Source: Pohlia nutans (Eukaryota > Streptophyta > Bryopsida > Bryales > Mniaceae). From it: 64,000 bases of DNA. The stretch covers positions 9,674,501-9,738,500 of the forward strand of contig CM040101.1 in the NCBI GenBank assembly GCA_022496805.1. Direction: 5' to 3'. The notes beneath the pieces are model-generated. The model saw only the letters and a list, made by a program, of their open reading frames with translations. It had not been told where the DNA came from and ran no database searches. Each line of letters opens with the position of its first letter. Position 1 is the first letter of the stretch. This document shows, piece after piece, positions 37,559 through 48,932 of the stretch. Made by a program: the position numbers and the translations under genes.

Positions 37559-39706
37559 ATGATGAGTTACAAGATAGCAATTGCCATCGCGGTAGGAGTC
37601 TGCGCCGTGACTGTCGCGTTCTGCTGGGGACTTTGGAAGCTTCGCCACCGCATGCGCACTGGCCAAATTTCGGCTACCCCTGAGGAGATTCCTGTAAGTT
37701 TGTGTGATTTTTGGCTCTGCAATGAAAAACACGTTTACAACTGTCCCATTTGCTCACCTGTACATATCAATCGCTTGCCGACAGCCAAAACCTCTGTCCC
37801 ATTTAAATACTAAGTTTTAGCTTGCCGACAAATCTATGGAGCCTGCAGTGGCCTCTTTCGTTGTCAGCTCAAGGTTTTAAAAGTTTTCCTTTAATCTAAG
37901 AAGAGTTGGCAAACGAACGAACAGGCTCAGTCTGTAAATTGCATGAACATTAACGTGCTCCGAGAGCCATGATAAATCGCTGCCATGGAGTTACTAGAGA
38001 AACGAGTTTTTGGCGTGTTTGATGTTGTATGAATTCATGCAATGTGTTTTTGACAATAGTAATACCAGACTAGAACAATTTCACGAGCTGCCTTGTGGTT
38101 TCCGAATCTAACTCGTCGATTGATTGCAGGTTGAGAATCGGAAAGGATTCAAAACTGATGCGGTGCTTCCATTCCCAACCATCAACACCAGCGATGCACA
38201 ATTACAGTAAGTCCCACTTCTCCTTAAATGCTTTAAACACATTTCTCCCCTCATCTGCAAGCTAGCAACTGAGGTATATGCGCACCCATAATCGTCACTA
38301 ACAGCATCTGAGAAAAGTTAATTAGTTATTAGAAAAGTGAAATCTTGAGCATATTGGCAAGTGAAAAGGATCCCAAAGCATTTTAGCATGCATTATTTTA
38401 ACGCCATTTAAATAAGTTATGGGTTTTCAAAGCATCGCTCCTAGACTCTCGTAAGCTCTCATGTTCTAATTCTGTGTAATTTTAACCCTTAACGGACGCA
38501 GAGAGCCCCACTAGCTTTTTGTTTTTTTGGAAGAATCTTGCTCATAACTTCTACTGTGTTAAACCAAATGGGGTTTTTTACATACCAAAATGAGCATATT
38601 TAAGGGATCTATACTTTTTTAGAATAGAACCAAAGTAAATTAAAAAGAGAATCGTGCTTAAAATGGATTTAAAAGAGATTTTGGGTGTGGGATTCAGGAA
38701 AGCCATGTCCATTAAGGGTTAATATGTAGTTTTCATGTAGCTTTTTATGTCGAGGATAATTATGGGTGCACATACCGTAAGGTTTACAAGTGGGCATACG
38801 TCAGAGTGATGCCCTGTCTTTGGAGTCATTCTCACATATTAATGAGAAAAGAAATAGTGCAACAATGCACATCAATGGAGCACTAGTGTCTTTTGATGTT
38901 GAAAATGACGAACAACTAACATTGTAAGTTGTGATTTGTACATGGCTGGCATTGAATATGATACTGGTTGGAAATACAGGTGCCGAATCTGCTTACTAGG
39001 GTTCCGAGACGACGACGTGGTGCGGCAGCTCCCTCAGTGCTCTCACATGTTTCACAAGCACTGTATTGATCCAGTTCTCAACAAAAGAAGAACCTGCCCT
39101 CTTTGCAGCAGGAGGGTCACAACAGAATCCTCTGAGAATCAGGAGCCTTCATGGATCCTCGTCAACCAACCGGTTCCGCTACCACGAACTGCTCTTTCAG
39201 ACAGCTCTTCCGAACGCTTTGAGATCGATCTCAACCGTGCCAACAGCAAAGGCGAATCACCACTGCTGAAACCTCGCAACAAAAAAAAGAACAACAGCGA
39301 TGACCGTAATGACGATGCCGATCAGGACCTGGAGAAATGCATCGACATCAGCTTCACGTTCAGCGGCGACATTCCTGTTGAGAAGCGGCAACAGATCTTG
39401 AACTCGTGCAGTGAGAAAGGGTCGGACAATTCTTTCTCCTTCACGTTCCCCGGATTGGAGTCAAGTACTAGACACTCTAGAAGTAGCTCCAGAAGCTCCC
39501 GGGCGACGAATTCATCCTCAGAGACTTATGGACAAGCACCGGAGTTTTATTATAATACTAACAATGGGGATGATCAATTTCCCTTGACGAAACCTCCGCT
39601 TCAATGCTCCTTCGAGGTGTTGCCTGTCATCACGAGCTCTGGGAGTTTCAGTTTGAGACCTCCATTGAAGGTTGGTTCGAACCGAAACTCCTACTCTCAG
39701 CTCTAG
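37559..39706 (+). CDS. membrane-anchored RING-H2 protein, ATL-like E3 ubiquitin ligase (3 exons)
   Basis: The probable role is a membrane-anchored E3 ubiquitin ligase that recruits an E2 through its RING. The exons are 37559-37693, 38130-38206 and 38980-39706, all with GT/AG borders and consistent phase, giving 312 residues. Residues ~4-25 are a hydrophobic segment (YKIAIAIAVGVCAVTVAF) followed by basic WKLRHRMR, suggesting a single membrane anchor with the RING on the cytosolic side. The RING-H2 is at 72-113: C72, C75, C91, H93, H96, C99, C110, C113 (C3H2C3, C-x2-C-x15-C-x1-H-x2-H-x2-C-x10-C-x2-C), as in ATL proteins. The clear GLD motif usually found before the ATL RING is not seen. The C-terminal half is low-complexity, with acidic/Asn and Ser/Arg-rich tracts. 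The ATG at 37559 is followed by a second ATG at 37562. Intron 2 contains nested mobile elements. A 3' fragment of this gene is duplicated at 43905-45515. Confidence 0.85.
38274..38783. mobile_element. ~510-bp element with ~24-bp inverted ends, in RING intron 2
   Basis: The left end reads GGTATATGCGCACCCATAAT and the right end, reversed, reads GGTATGTGCACCCATAAT, an imperfect inverted pair. A smaller TTAA-ended element sits inside it. No target duplication was recognised and there is no coding content. Confidence 0.55.
38486..38718. mobile_element. TTAA-ended 233-bp element nested in RING intron 2
   Basis: It is flanked by TTAA on both sides (38482-38485 and 38719-38722). The ends CCCTTAACGGAC and GTCCATTAAGGG are inverted with one mismatch. 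Non-coding. Confidence 0.7.
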
Positions 39707-40540
39707 GAGGAGAATGAGCAGTTTTCTATGGAGAGAATGTACCAGGAGTGTAGATTCTAGGGGGTGGCGCGCACTCGACGCCGACTCTGCACAAGTGCCA
39801 AACATGGAGCGAGAGTGGATGCATTCTTTTATTGTTATATTATACTGGAGACTGTGAATGGTGTTTGTTTGCTTGTTCTACATGACAATTGTTACTCCCA
39901 TGGGAGCACTTTTGACGACTTCTGGTTCAGTGCGGCGCTATCCAAGGGAGCTGATTGTGGTGGCTGGTACGTTTTGTCAGATCCTACCCAAACTTTTTAT
40001 AAGCCCATTTCAGAAGTTTGGTCCTTAAGTTTCGAGGTTCATCATTCTAGTATTCGGTATCATTGCTATGATGTGAAGGATTGGAGTTCTTGATGGCATG
40101 CTTCGACATTTGGTACAAGTTGATTTAGAAAAGAAAACCATTTAGTGCTCTTAGGTTCAGCAACCCCCTGTCCTTGGCAGTTGAAGGATCCCAGGACGAT
40201 AGACTTTTTACTATACTGTAATATTTATGTACAACTGTTGAATGTAAACTTTGTCGAAACTGTGAATAGAGCCCATTGTTCTATCTTTTACATTCAACAT
40301 TGCTTGTGTTGAAAGCGTACATGCCATGTGAAAAGGGCACATTGCACAAAATTATGGTTGTGAATTTCATGGGGTTGGCGATTGTCAATCCTAGTCATGC
40401 AATTTTGGAAGTTTATGTTGTGAATTGAAGAAAATTGGCGATCATCAATTTCCTTTGTAGTGCAATTTTGTAATTTTGTAATTTTGTTTGTAAAGTGCAA
40501 GATTGGTGTGCATGGCATGAAAACACAATTATTTTAAACC
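39707..40540 (+). other. 3' flank/UTR of the RING gene
   Basis: No further gene was seen. Much of this sequence (39707-39924 and 40200-40540) is repeated at 45005-45515, which shows that the downstream duplication extends well past the stop codon. The 3' end of the transcript cannot be placed; no strong polyadenylation signal stands out. Confidence 0.5.
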
Positions 40541-40619
40541 TAGGGTTTTTTGTTACCAAAAAATGTGATGTCATTGTGACCGTCCCAAAACTTGTGACAT
40601 GTGTTTCCACTAAGGTGGC

Positions 40620-41051
40620 TTATTGGTCCAATAGAGAAAATAAAAAACATGATGTTTAAAATTATCCGTGCAGTAAAATTTCCAAAAATAGTTTTGAATC
40701 TTCAAGTAATGAATTTAGAAGCATTCAACTTCAAAATTTTATCAAAATTACAAATTTTATTTTTAGAATTTTAAATTTGGTATGATTGGTTAAAACCAAA
40801 CATTCTATTCTAAAATTTTAAAAATATTTTTTTTTCAAAATATTTTTTTTTCAAAAGAAAGAACATCATTACTTTCCACAAATAGTACATCTTATAACAC
40901 TAGGACAATATTGAGGTCTTTGTTTTGGAAAGTAGATTTGATTTCCTATTTGAAAATATTTTTATTTTTTATTTGAAAATGTTTGAAAATATTGTTTTCA
41001 TCCTAGGCAGCCCGTTAAAAAGGGCAACATGACCATTTGGTCACTTATGGA
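40620..41051 (+). mobile_element. TTAA family C copy (right end defined)
   Basis: It matches 24614-25110. The right end reads GGTCACTTATGGA before TTAA (41052-41055). The left end is eroded. It forms an imperfect inverted pair with 41215-41738. Confidence 0.55.
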
Positions 41052-41214
41052 TTAAACCGTAACTTACTACACAAAGAGTTGCAAATTCATAACCACTTAG
41101 AGGAACTAAACAATCAACCTAGAATTATCAAGTTCAAGAGTCAAAGATACGTTGACTGTCAAGAGAGGACACTCATGTAGTAGAGAGCTTAACTACTAAA
41201 CGCTCAAACAACCA

Positions 41215-41738
41215 TTTCTTGGTCACTGCCAAAATCTAACGGGCTGCCTAGAACCAAAAAAAAAAAAAAAAAACTGAAAAAAAAAAAATCTATTTTAAAA
41301 TACTACATCAAATTTACTTTCCAACGCAATTTGAATTATGTCAATCCGAGTTAAATTCCACTTGAGAGAAATTTTCAAAGTAAATCACCTCAACATTGTC
41401 TTACTGTTATAAAATTTGCTCTTTGGGGAAAGTAATGATGTTCCCTCCCTCATTTCTTTTGTTTTTTTGAAGTTTACAATAGATAAATCAATTTTAACCA
41501 ATCATGCTAAAATTTAAACTCTAAAAGTGAAAATTATAATTTATACAAATTTTCATAGGTTAATGCTTTTAAATTCATTAAAAAAATATCAAAAGTTATT
41601 TTTGGAAGTTTGACCATACAGATAATTTTTAGAGATGATACCCTACATTTTTTCTATTGAACCAAACTTGATCAAACATATGAAAAGCATATTATAACAT
41701 ATCTATGTTTTGTCCAATACCCCTCGGACTTTTAGGGA
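41215..41738 (-). mobile_element. TTAA family C copy, inverted
   Basis: This is reverse-oriented relative to 40620-41051. It contains AACGGGCTGCCTAG and an inverted TTTTAACCAATCATxCxAAATT block. The right edge ACTTTTAGGGA precedes TTAA at 41739-41742. A long poly-A tract lies inside at about 41258-41288. Confidence 0.5.
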
Positions 41739-41796
41739 TTAATGAGTGCTCGTTGAAAAGAAAATGATGATGTCGTCTCGGAATCCCACCTTTTAA

Positions 41797-42555
41797 CCCT
41801 TAACTGCCCAACCAGGCAAAATTTGCTTGATGTACAGAAATGGCAGCCATTTACTTCTTCATCCATCACTTTTTGTAGTGTGAATTTTTTTTGCAAGAAA
41901 CTATGGGTAGTTACCTTCACTGACTCGATAACCAAATGGTAAAAACATTCAAACTGGTTTTTTGGCATTCAATTTGAGTTGGTACTCTTCCATTCTGAGG
42001 AAAAAAATGAAAGAGCCCGGGGCTGATTTTGGAGGTCATGGACAGAATTCCTCGACGGACTATGTGATTGTAGGGTTCAAAATGCAACTGATGATGGATT
42101 TTTCATTCATTTTTTCAGTTTCAGTTGCCTGCCCATAGTTTCACAGTATGTTTGTTTTTCAGTGAGGCTAATTGCAAGGTGCATATCTCGTTGGCAAATG
42201 GTCGCAAATTGATGCAAAAAAATTCCCAACCCCATTGACTCATGCTCTACATGGAATGGATTTTTTTTGTGATTTTACACCACACCCAAGGTCAGAAAAT
42301 TGGGGCAATTACCCAAAACTTATACCCTGCCCGTCCTAAGTCAACACCAAAATCAAGTAGTCAAACACTACAAACTCACCATCCAAAGCATGGATTTCAA
42401 ATCTGAAAAGTTCATCTAATTCTCCAAATGTACTCACACAAGATCATGCAGTTGATCTCAAACAAGCAATTTCAGTCAAGTGTGGAACACTCTTTGAAAG
42501 ATTCAGTGAAAAAAGTCGAAAACTGCAGTTGGAGAGGGCTGAGGACGTTTAAGGG
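41797..42555 (+). mobile_element. TTAA-ended 759-bp element
   Basis: TTAA at 41793-41796 and 42556-42559. The ends CCCTTAACTG and GACGTTTAAGGG are roughly inverted. The interior shows no ORF of note. It sits in a stretch that is missing from the duplicated copy of the RING flank, consistent with insertion after duplication. Confidence 0.65.
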
Positions 42556-42756
42556 TTAATGGTGAACCTTGGGTTAAATAGTTGTGCACAAGTGTGTTTT
42601 GTCTTGATTGTGTAGTGCAGTGTAGTACTCTGAATTCTAAAAGCTGCAGATGAATACTTACTAGCAATTCCATAAAATGAATTCCAACTTCAGTAACATC
42701 CCTTTAAATTTCCTCACCATACCGACAGTACACATCCCTTTTAATTCCCTCACTAA

Positions 42757-43905
42757 ACACAACACACATGTGATTGGATACTTTCCACTTGTGAAGTTCT
42801 AAACTCATGTATGTTGGTAACCAAAGGCATGACATAAAAACAATTAAGATAGAAGGACCTTATTCCAACCCTTTAACCCCTAAATGCCTAGAGCCCTCTC
42901 CAAATTCCGTAGTTTTGCAAAGATGCATTATAAAATGCAACTAAGAGGGATATTTTGAACTTGATGTATGAATAAAAGTTGTACATTATGAATTTTAGAT
43001 TATATCCATACGGTTAGATCTATGATTGCTATCACCAATATTTTTGTACAAAATTTGAAACTCAAAATTAAAAATTCTTTTGTAATTCAATTACGAATAA
43101 GATATTGACAATTTGTGGATGAAATTTGTTGTGATCGGTTGAAATGTAATACTCTAGGTGTAGTGATTTTTTGGAGATTTTTGGTTTCTTAATTTTATGA
43201 GTTGACTTTTTTAAGAGCACTTTTACACTGAAATCTTTGAAATTTTGGGTGAATCACTACAACATGAAATGAGGCATAAAAATTTCACAAATCATCCCCT
43301 TTCTAATCAGATCACACATACATGAAGCTAACTTTCCATAGAATCTATAGTAAAAAGTCCACTCTGTAAAAAGTGCATGATGGATGAGGAGATATGGATG
43401 AAATTTGTACATCGTCCCGATCCAAGTTCGGTTTACACTTAGTGAGAGGCCCAAGGGCTTTAAAAATTACATTTTTTTGAAGTGTGACCATGAAGTGTGA
43501 CCATGGAATTAATCCATTTTCCTTGGTCACGGCTCTTGGTCCGTAGTGTAAACCGCCCCTTAGCAAAAGTGTCATTTTTGTTTTTTGGACACGGTGGATA
43601 GTCCTTGCGTGAAAAGCAGGGCCAAACAAATTCAGAGTATCTTATCTCATATTTTACAAGTCATGTGTTTGTATGACACTTGCATTATAAAATTATAAAT
43701 AGGTGACTTTTTAACACACAAGGAAACTTTTGCATGCAGTTTCATGTAACCAACATCCTGACAAATCTTAACCTCAAAGTCAATGAAGTAAAACTTACAA
43801 AATAGAATGACTAACTGTCAGGTGTTCTTAGACTCCTCAAATTGATAATATTGATAATTTCAAAAATACATGAAGATGCGAGTGGGAATCCTTACAAACA
43901 TCTCT
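42757..43905 (+). mobile_element. dispersed repeat D, copy 1, split by a family B element
   Basis: 42757-42872 and 43680-43905 match consecutive parts of 51020-51360 (TGTGAAGTTCTAAACTCAT, then ACCTTATTCCAACCCTT, then AACACACAAGG, TTTCATGTAAC, TCAATGAAGT). A family B element beginning CCCCTAAATG after TTAA (42873-42876) interrupts it. The last part (about 43828-43905) matches the reversed 3' flank of the DAHP synthase gene. Confidence 0.6.
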
Positions 43906-43940
43906 AGATTGGACTCAAGTACTAGACACTCTAGAAGTAG

Positions 43941-44445
43941 CTCCAGAACAGTGAAAGTGGGGAATATATGGCTCATTAGCAAAAAGGCTTATGGGAATTA
44001 TTTTTTTCAGCCTTAAAGGCTGATGCTACTTTGCTTTTGTTGAATACCGAAGGCTGCCTACCTTGTGGAACTATGACGAATGGGCTACAATGGTGGATTT
44101 TATTAAGAGAAAAACAGGCGAAGGTCATACGTTGTACGTTGAATCATACTTTAAATCTTTGGCCATGTACAATGTATGACCCGAATGGGCTCAGGAGGAG
44201 GCGGTTTAGGGTTTAGAGGGCGGACGTCAAGGCCAACAAAGGTTATTGGCAGCAAGTCACGATGACGTCACTAGGGCTAGGGCAGATCCAACCAACCTGG
44301 CAATCAGGCCACGTATCATGTGATGGTGGAAAGCATCAGGCGATTATTCCATTTAATTTTTTTTTCCTTTGTTGTGATTAGCCACATGAATACAAATGTA
44401 GCCACCTGGCAAAAATTCGCTCACTTTAACTTCACTGCTCCAGAA
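43941..44445. mobile_element. hAT-like 489-bp element with 8-bp duplication
   Basis: The element spans 43949-44437. It starts CAGTGAAAGTGG and ends AACTTCACTG, with inverted CAGTGAA ends. Flanking CTCCAGAA occurs at 43941-43948 and 44438-44445, while the source gene has a single CTCCAGAA at the matching site. The 8-bp duplication and CAGTG end fit the hAT superfamily. There is no transposase, so it is non-autonomous. Confidence 0.85.
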
Positions 44446-44446
44446 G

Positions 44447-44806
44447 CTCCTGGGCAGTGATCCTAAATCTTGCTTAAATTAGCTGGATTTCTACCAAACA
44501 AAATTCTTGTGCTACCACTACATTGTAGGTAAAAAATAGTCATTAGCAAAAAATTGACAAACTTTATAAGTCAATAGACAATTTGCTACATCATTCACTT
44601 TGGAGGTAGCATCAATAACAACCAATTAAAGCTTCATTAGTACTTGGCAACCAATAAGAACTCTCTAAATATATTTTGTAAGAATAATTTTTTCATTTCT
44701 TTTCTACTTCTACATACTTGAATAGCAAAAGTAGTTGACCTTCTGCATGGGTGGTAGCATATTGCACTATATACCACAAACTAGTCTTGGAATCACTGCT
44801 CCCGGG
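44447..44806. mobile_element. second hAT-like element, 344 bp
   Basis: The element spans 44455-44798, starting CAGTGATCC and ending GGAATCACTG. The flanks CTCCTGGG (44447-44454) and CTCCCGGG (44799-44806) are an 8-bp duplication with one change; the source gene has CTCCCGGG once. It lies one base beyond the duplication of the previous hAT-like element. Non-coding. Confidence 0.8.
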
Positions 44807-45553
44807 CGACAAATTCATCCTCAGAGTATGGACAAGCACCGGAGTTTTATTATAATACTAACAATGGGGATGATCATTTTCCGTTGACGAAACCTCCGCT
44901 TCAATGCTCCTTTGAGGTGTTGCCTGTCATCCCGAGCTCAGGGAGTCACAGTTTGAGATCTCCATTGAAGGTTGGTTCCATCCGAAACTCCTACTCTCAG
45001 CTCTAGCAGTAAAATGAGCAGTCTTTCATGGAGAGAATGTACCAGGAGTGTAGATTTTAGGGGTACATGGAGCAAGAGTGGATGCTTTTTTATTATTATT
45101 CTATTCTGGAGACTGTGAATGGTGTTTTTTTTGTTTGTTGGTTCTAAGCTTACATGACATTGCACATGGGGTAGGATTTTAATTACTCCCATGGGAGCCC
45201 ACTTTTGACAACTTCCGGGAGGCCTCTTACTATACTATAATATTTATGTACAACTGTTGAATGATTATGAATTTGGGATGTGAATTTCATGGGGCATAAC
45301 ATTCATTGCTTTGGCTCTACAATAGATGGTGTGGAATATTCCACACCCATTAGTACTTCATCAGTAACTAAGTGGATAGGTGGAGGCTCAAGGTGATGAG
45401 GAGAGTGCACGCAATGGACATGAAGGCTACTGAATGTTATGGGTTGTTGATTGTCAATCCTTCCAATCATGATTGGTGTATATATGGCATGAAAGCAAAG
45501 TTATTTTTAAAATGTTGTTCATAAGTGTGTTTGTCTTGATTGTGTAGTGTAGT

Positions 45554-45895
45554 GTAGGACACCCAGGGAGTGCATTCTTCAAGTACTATAATTATACATG
45601 TGCGTGCACAACAAGGGTATTATTTAGAACAAGCATGTACAAAATGTATGTATGGGAGACATATTTCAATCGAGCGGAAAGTAGATATATATATATATAT
45701 ATATGGGGCTTGGAGTTAAATTCCTCATTTTTAGCCCCTGTGTACATAAGGAAATGTATTTTTAGGCTGTGAGATCTGTACATATATTGCTTGATTTTAG
45801 AAAAAAAAAAATGTATACAAGGGGTGTTTAAATAAAGGAAATGCACGCACTTGATTCCTGGCTTTATTAAATAGTGCACTCCCTGAGGTAGGACA
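45554..45895. mobile_element. hAT-like 326-bp element, copy 1
   Basis: The element is 45562-45887, with ends CCCAGGGAGTGCA and TGCACTCCCTGAG. A perfect 8-bp duplication GTAGGACA sits at 45554-45561 and 45888-45895. The related sequence at 42575-42720 continues straight through the same point, giving an empty-site comparison. An inverted copy lies at 59700-60010. It contains a short (AT)n run. Confidence 0.85.
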
Positions 45896-45984
45896 TTGAA
45901 TTCCAAAAGGTGCCTAAACCTGCACATGACTAATTAGTAGCAACAAGATATGATGAATTCCAACTTCAATCACATCCCTTTTAA

Positions 45985-46764
45985 TCCCTAAACATCCGAG
46001 GGGTCCCCATCTGAGGGGTCCCCACCCAAAACTGCCTCATTTTGGTTATTTTTTTTGAATGCATTCCAAAACCCTTTTTTCACATTCCAACCGTAGGATC
46101 TTGTACTCCTATGCCTTATAAACCATCCCTCAAGTTTTCAAAACATTTGACCATATGGATGTCAAGATAATAGCAAATGAAGTTGAGATTTTGAAATTTC
46201 AGGTCTTGAAAAATCCAGGCAGTCTTGCTTTGATGGGCTCCCAAGCCAAAAAAAGAAGTTGAAATGATGTGCCAATTTTGACCATCCTCTAGATAAAATA
46301 GTTAACAAGATGCATGACTCAATTTGACAAGATTTTCAATTCATTAGCATTTTTTCAAACACCTTGTAATGGGTGGGGGTATGAAGGAAAAAAGAGATTG
46401 TGGCCAAATTGGATTATCCTTTCAACTCTTGTCCAATTGGAAGAACCCACAGCTCATATTATGCAACCAATGTGAATTGGAAAAAAGTTCTTTTGAAGTG
46501 CCCAATATATCTCATTGCCTAAGATTTTTTGGCAAGCCTACCTAAAATGTTGAAGTTGATTTCAACATTTACGTGTTTCACTTTGAAAAAATCCCCTAAG
46601 TGGAGTTTTGATCTTATAGATATAATTCTAATTGCATTGAAAAGAAGACTCATTTACCTATGACACAATATTTTTTTTATTTAGAAAAATAATATATTTT
46701 TTGGACTTGGACAGCCCAGGAAAGTAGGCATCGACCAAAAAATGGTCTCTTGGGAGCTTAGGGG
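45985..46764. mobile_element. TTAA-ended 780-bp element
   Basis: TTAA at 45981-45984 and 46765-46768. The ends TCCCTAAACATCC and GGAGCTTAGGGG are imperfectly inverted. A small direct repeat, GAGGGGTCCCCA, occurs twice near the left end. No protein is recognised inside. Confidence 0.65.
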
Positions 46765-47239
46765 TTAATTTTCTCATGGGGGTGCCACTCAAAGCTTGAA
46801 CGGCTGGTCACCTACCGGGTTTGTCTTTTAGCCCTTTCCCAATGTACTTGCTAGTGCATAGGACACCGGTTGGCACCCTCTTTCCTATAAACCAGTGACA
46901 ACTTCACTTTTGTGACTTAAAAGGTGATTTTCTAAAAGGAATTATTCAAAGTGATTTTCTACAAAGAGACCGAGGAGAGCGACCATTTCACAGATTGAGA
47001 AAATCGATCAAATTTTTGCAAACAATTCATTCAATCCTTTTTGGAGGAAAAATAAACACTTAAAATTGGAATTGGTAATTTTATTAACATACTATACAAT
47101 ATATACTACACATTAGAAAAAAAAAAACTTCATACTAGATCTCTACAAAAGAAAGAAAGACACTCATGCATTTGATAAATTTTCCCAACTTATAAAAGAT
47201 GGTCTCTCAATAATTTGTCCACCTCCCTTTTACATAATT
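46765..47239. other. spacer, no gene seen
   Basis: AT-rich, no recognisable feature. It probably contains the unrecognised 3' end of the Tc1-like element that follows. Confidence 0.4.
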
Positions 47240-48184
47240 CTACATGGCATACTTTCTACAAGCCTCTTACAATCATCTTGAGAATAGAGTGGAAAACTTC
47301 TACCATACGGTCCCACAATTCTATCAATCCAATTGGAGGTCTCTCATATTGATTTAGTCTTTGTTTAAGAATTGACCATAGGTGTTCAATGGCATTCAAA
47401 TTAGGCGATTGAGCAAGCCAAAGAAGAAGAATAAAACGTTGCCGTGAGAACCACTCTTAAAGCATCTTTGTTGTGTGAATAGGGGCATTGTCTTATTAGA
47501 GGATGACACAAGAAGGGTCTAAGTTGAACTTGGAAATTACCCTGTGGACATTTTCCTTCAAAATGTCACGATAAGGAATTTGATTAATGCGCCCTTCTAC
47601 CTTGCATATCAATTCAGGTCCATGAATGAACATACATCCCCAAACCAATTATCACCAATCTATGTATATATAAATTCCTAAAATCTTCCATTTTTTCCTA
47701 CCCTGTATGTAGTTATGATTTCTCAACCTCCTTATTACTCCAATCCTTTTTTATTTATAATATTTACATTTAGTAGAAATTTGTTGTAAGGTGTATGAAA
47801 ATGCAGATTCTTGCAACTTGAAAGCTTGGAAATCATCTTGGGAGGGTGCACTCTACATTATGTTCAAAAATCACGTGCGTTCATGACCCTCTCTAAAAAC
47901 CCCCTATATATGAGGAGTTATATGTCTAAAAACCTTTTTATACAAATCTATTCCGTCCTAAATATATGTTTAATGTAAGTATACGTGAATATATTCAGCT
48001 CTAAATATGTTTATTGTATGTATACGTCATACTGCAATGTTCGAATTAATACCCCTTCTGTGTATTCATGTGTACTTGTACGTGTTTAGTATAGTGCACC
48101 CCCGGGGCAATTACACCTTAAACTACTTCAATGAAAACATCTTTGTCCCATTCATTCTCCATACTGCACATTCACTTTCTACTA

Positions 48185-48932
48185 CATCACAAACTTCGCA
48201 AGTCATGTTTTTGCAATGTTTTACGTATGTTGTTGAGATGAACAGGGTTGATTATGTTCGACATACATTTTACGTATGTTTATCGTATAAAAAACGTACG
48301 AACGATAGATAGAAACTCCGGACCTCCTGTGAGGCCAGCGTGAATAAAGTGTTTGTTCATAATGTTAATAACTTGGAGCCCATTAGGCAAAGGGTTATTT
48401 AAACAAAACTACTGTCCCCTTTCAGGGATAGATGCTCTAGTGAACAATGAACAGGAGAAAAGACTGACAGTATTAGTACTATTGTATGCGGTGTGAGGTA
48501 TAATAGGTGTTTTGTTTGAGTGTTGGTTGCCAAGTCGTGGGCTCTATGGTTGGTTGGTGGAGGGCATTATATTACAATTTGGATGGTTCGGGTTTGATTC
48601 CTGATGGGTCCGTTTGAGCAGCTTTGTAATGTACACAACTTGGTGTTGCTAGTGAGTTTATCATAGGCAGGAAAGTTTGTACAATCAACCAGCCCCATAC
48701 TACCTTACTGAGACAGTGCTTGATATATTGTTTAACAACTACGTACAAACGACATTTTACAAACATGAAAAAACACATCATGATAAAATTTACATGTTTG
48801 TAATATGTCGTTCGTACGTTTTTTATACGATATACAAACGTAAAACGTATATGTCGAACGTAATCACCCATGTTCATCTTAACAACATGCGTAAAACATT
48901 GCAAGAACATGACTTGCCAAGTTTGTGATGTA
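48185..48932. repeat. inverted repeat with ~120-bp arms inside the Tc1 relic
   Basis: The arms 48185-48307 and 48808-48932 are reverse complements with scattered differences (CACAAACTT-GCAAGTCATG outer part; CGTATAAAAAACGTACGAACG inner part). About 500 bp lie between them. GTGCAC and GGGAG-type sequences just outside resemble the ends of the hAT-like element at 45562, but no duplication was found. Confidence 0.75.
48539..48612 (+). ncRNA. tRNA-like sequence, possible SINE head
   Basis: There is an A-box-like TGGTTGGTTGG at 48547-48557 and a B-box GGTTTGATTCC at 48591-48601, with tRNA-like spacing. The acceptor ends do not pair, so it is not a working tRNA. It is probably a tRNA-derived SINE head or an old tRNA copy. 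Confidence 0.35.

Larger units (their letters stand above)
43905..45515 (+). pseudogene. duplicated 3' fragment of the RING-H2 gene, disrupted
   Basis: Starting at GATTGGACTCAAGTACTAG, this follows the last ~250 bp of the RING-H2 coding sequence (39455-39706) and then its 3' flank to about 40540, in the same orientation. It has no promoter, no RING and no membrane segment. Two insertions split the coding part (43949-44437 and 44455-44798), a 5-bp difference near GAG-TATGGACAAGC shifts the frame, and the flank has a ~270-bp deletion near 45218. It is a dead partial copy about 4.4 kb downstream of its source. Because the source lacks the insertions, it serves as an empty-site reference for both. 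Confidence 0.85.

Noticed and set aside
38936..38979. in-frame ATG directly before RING exon 3 as an alternative start
   Set aside because: The stretch precedes a good AG acceptor and would remove the membrane segment; the three-exon model keeps phase and a sensible protein.
39518..39805. - strand ORF across the RING gene end, similar to another at 44938-45192
   Set aside because: The resemblance arises because both lie opposite the duplicated RING gene tail; it is not a conserved gene.
48007..48910. ORFs of 101 and 112 codons on opposite strands with similar peptides
   Set aside because: They are readings of the two arms of an inverted repeat, which explains their similarity.
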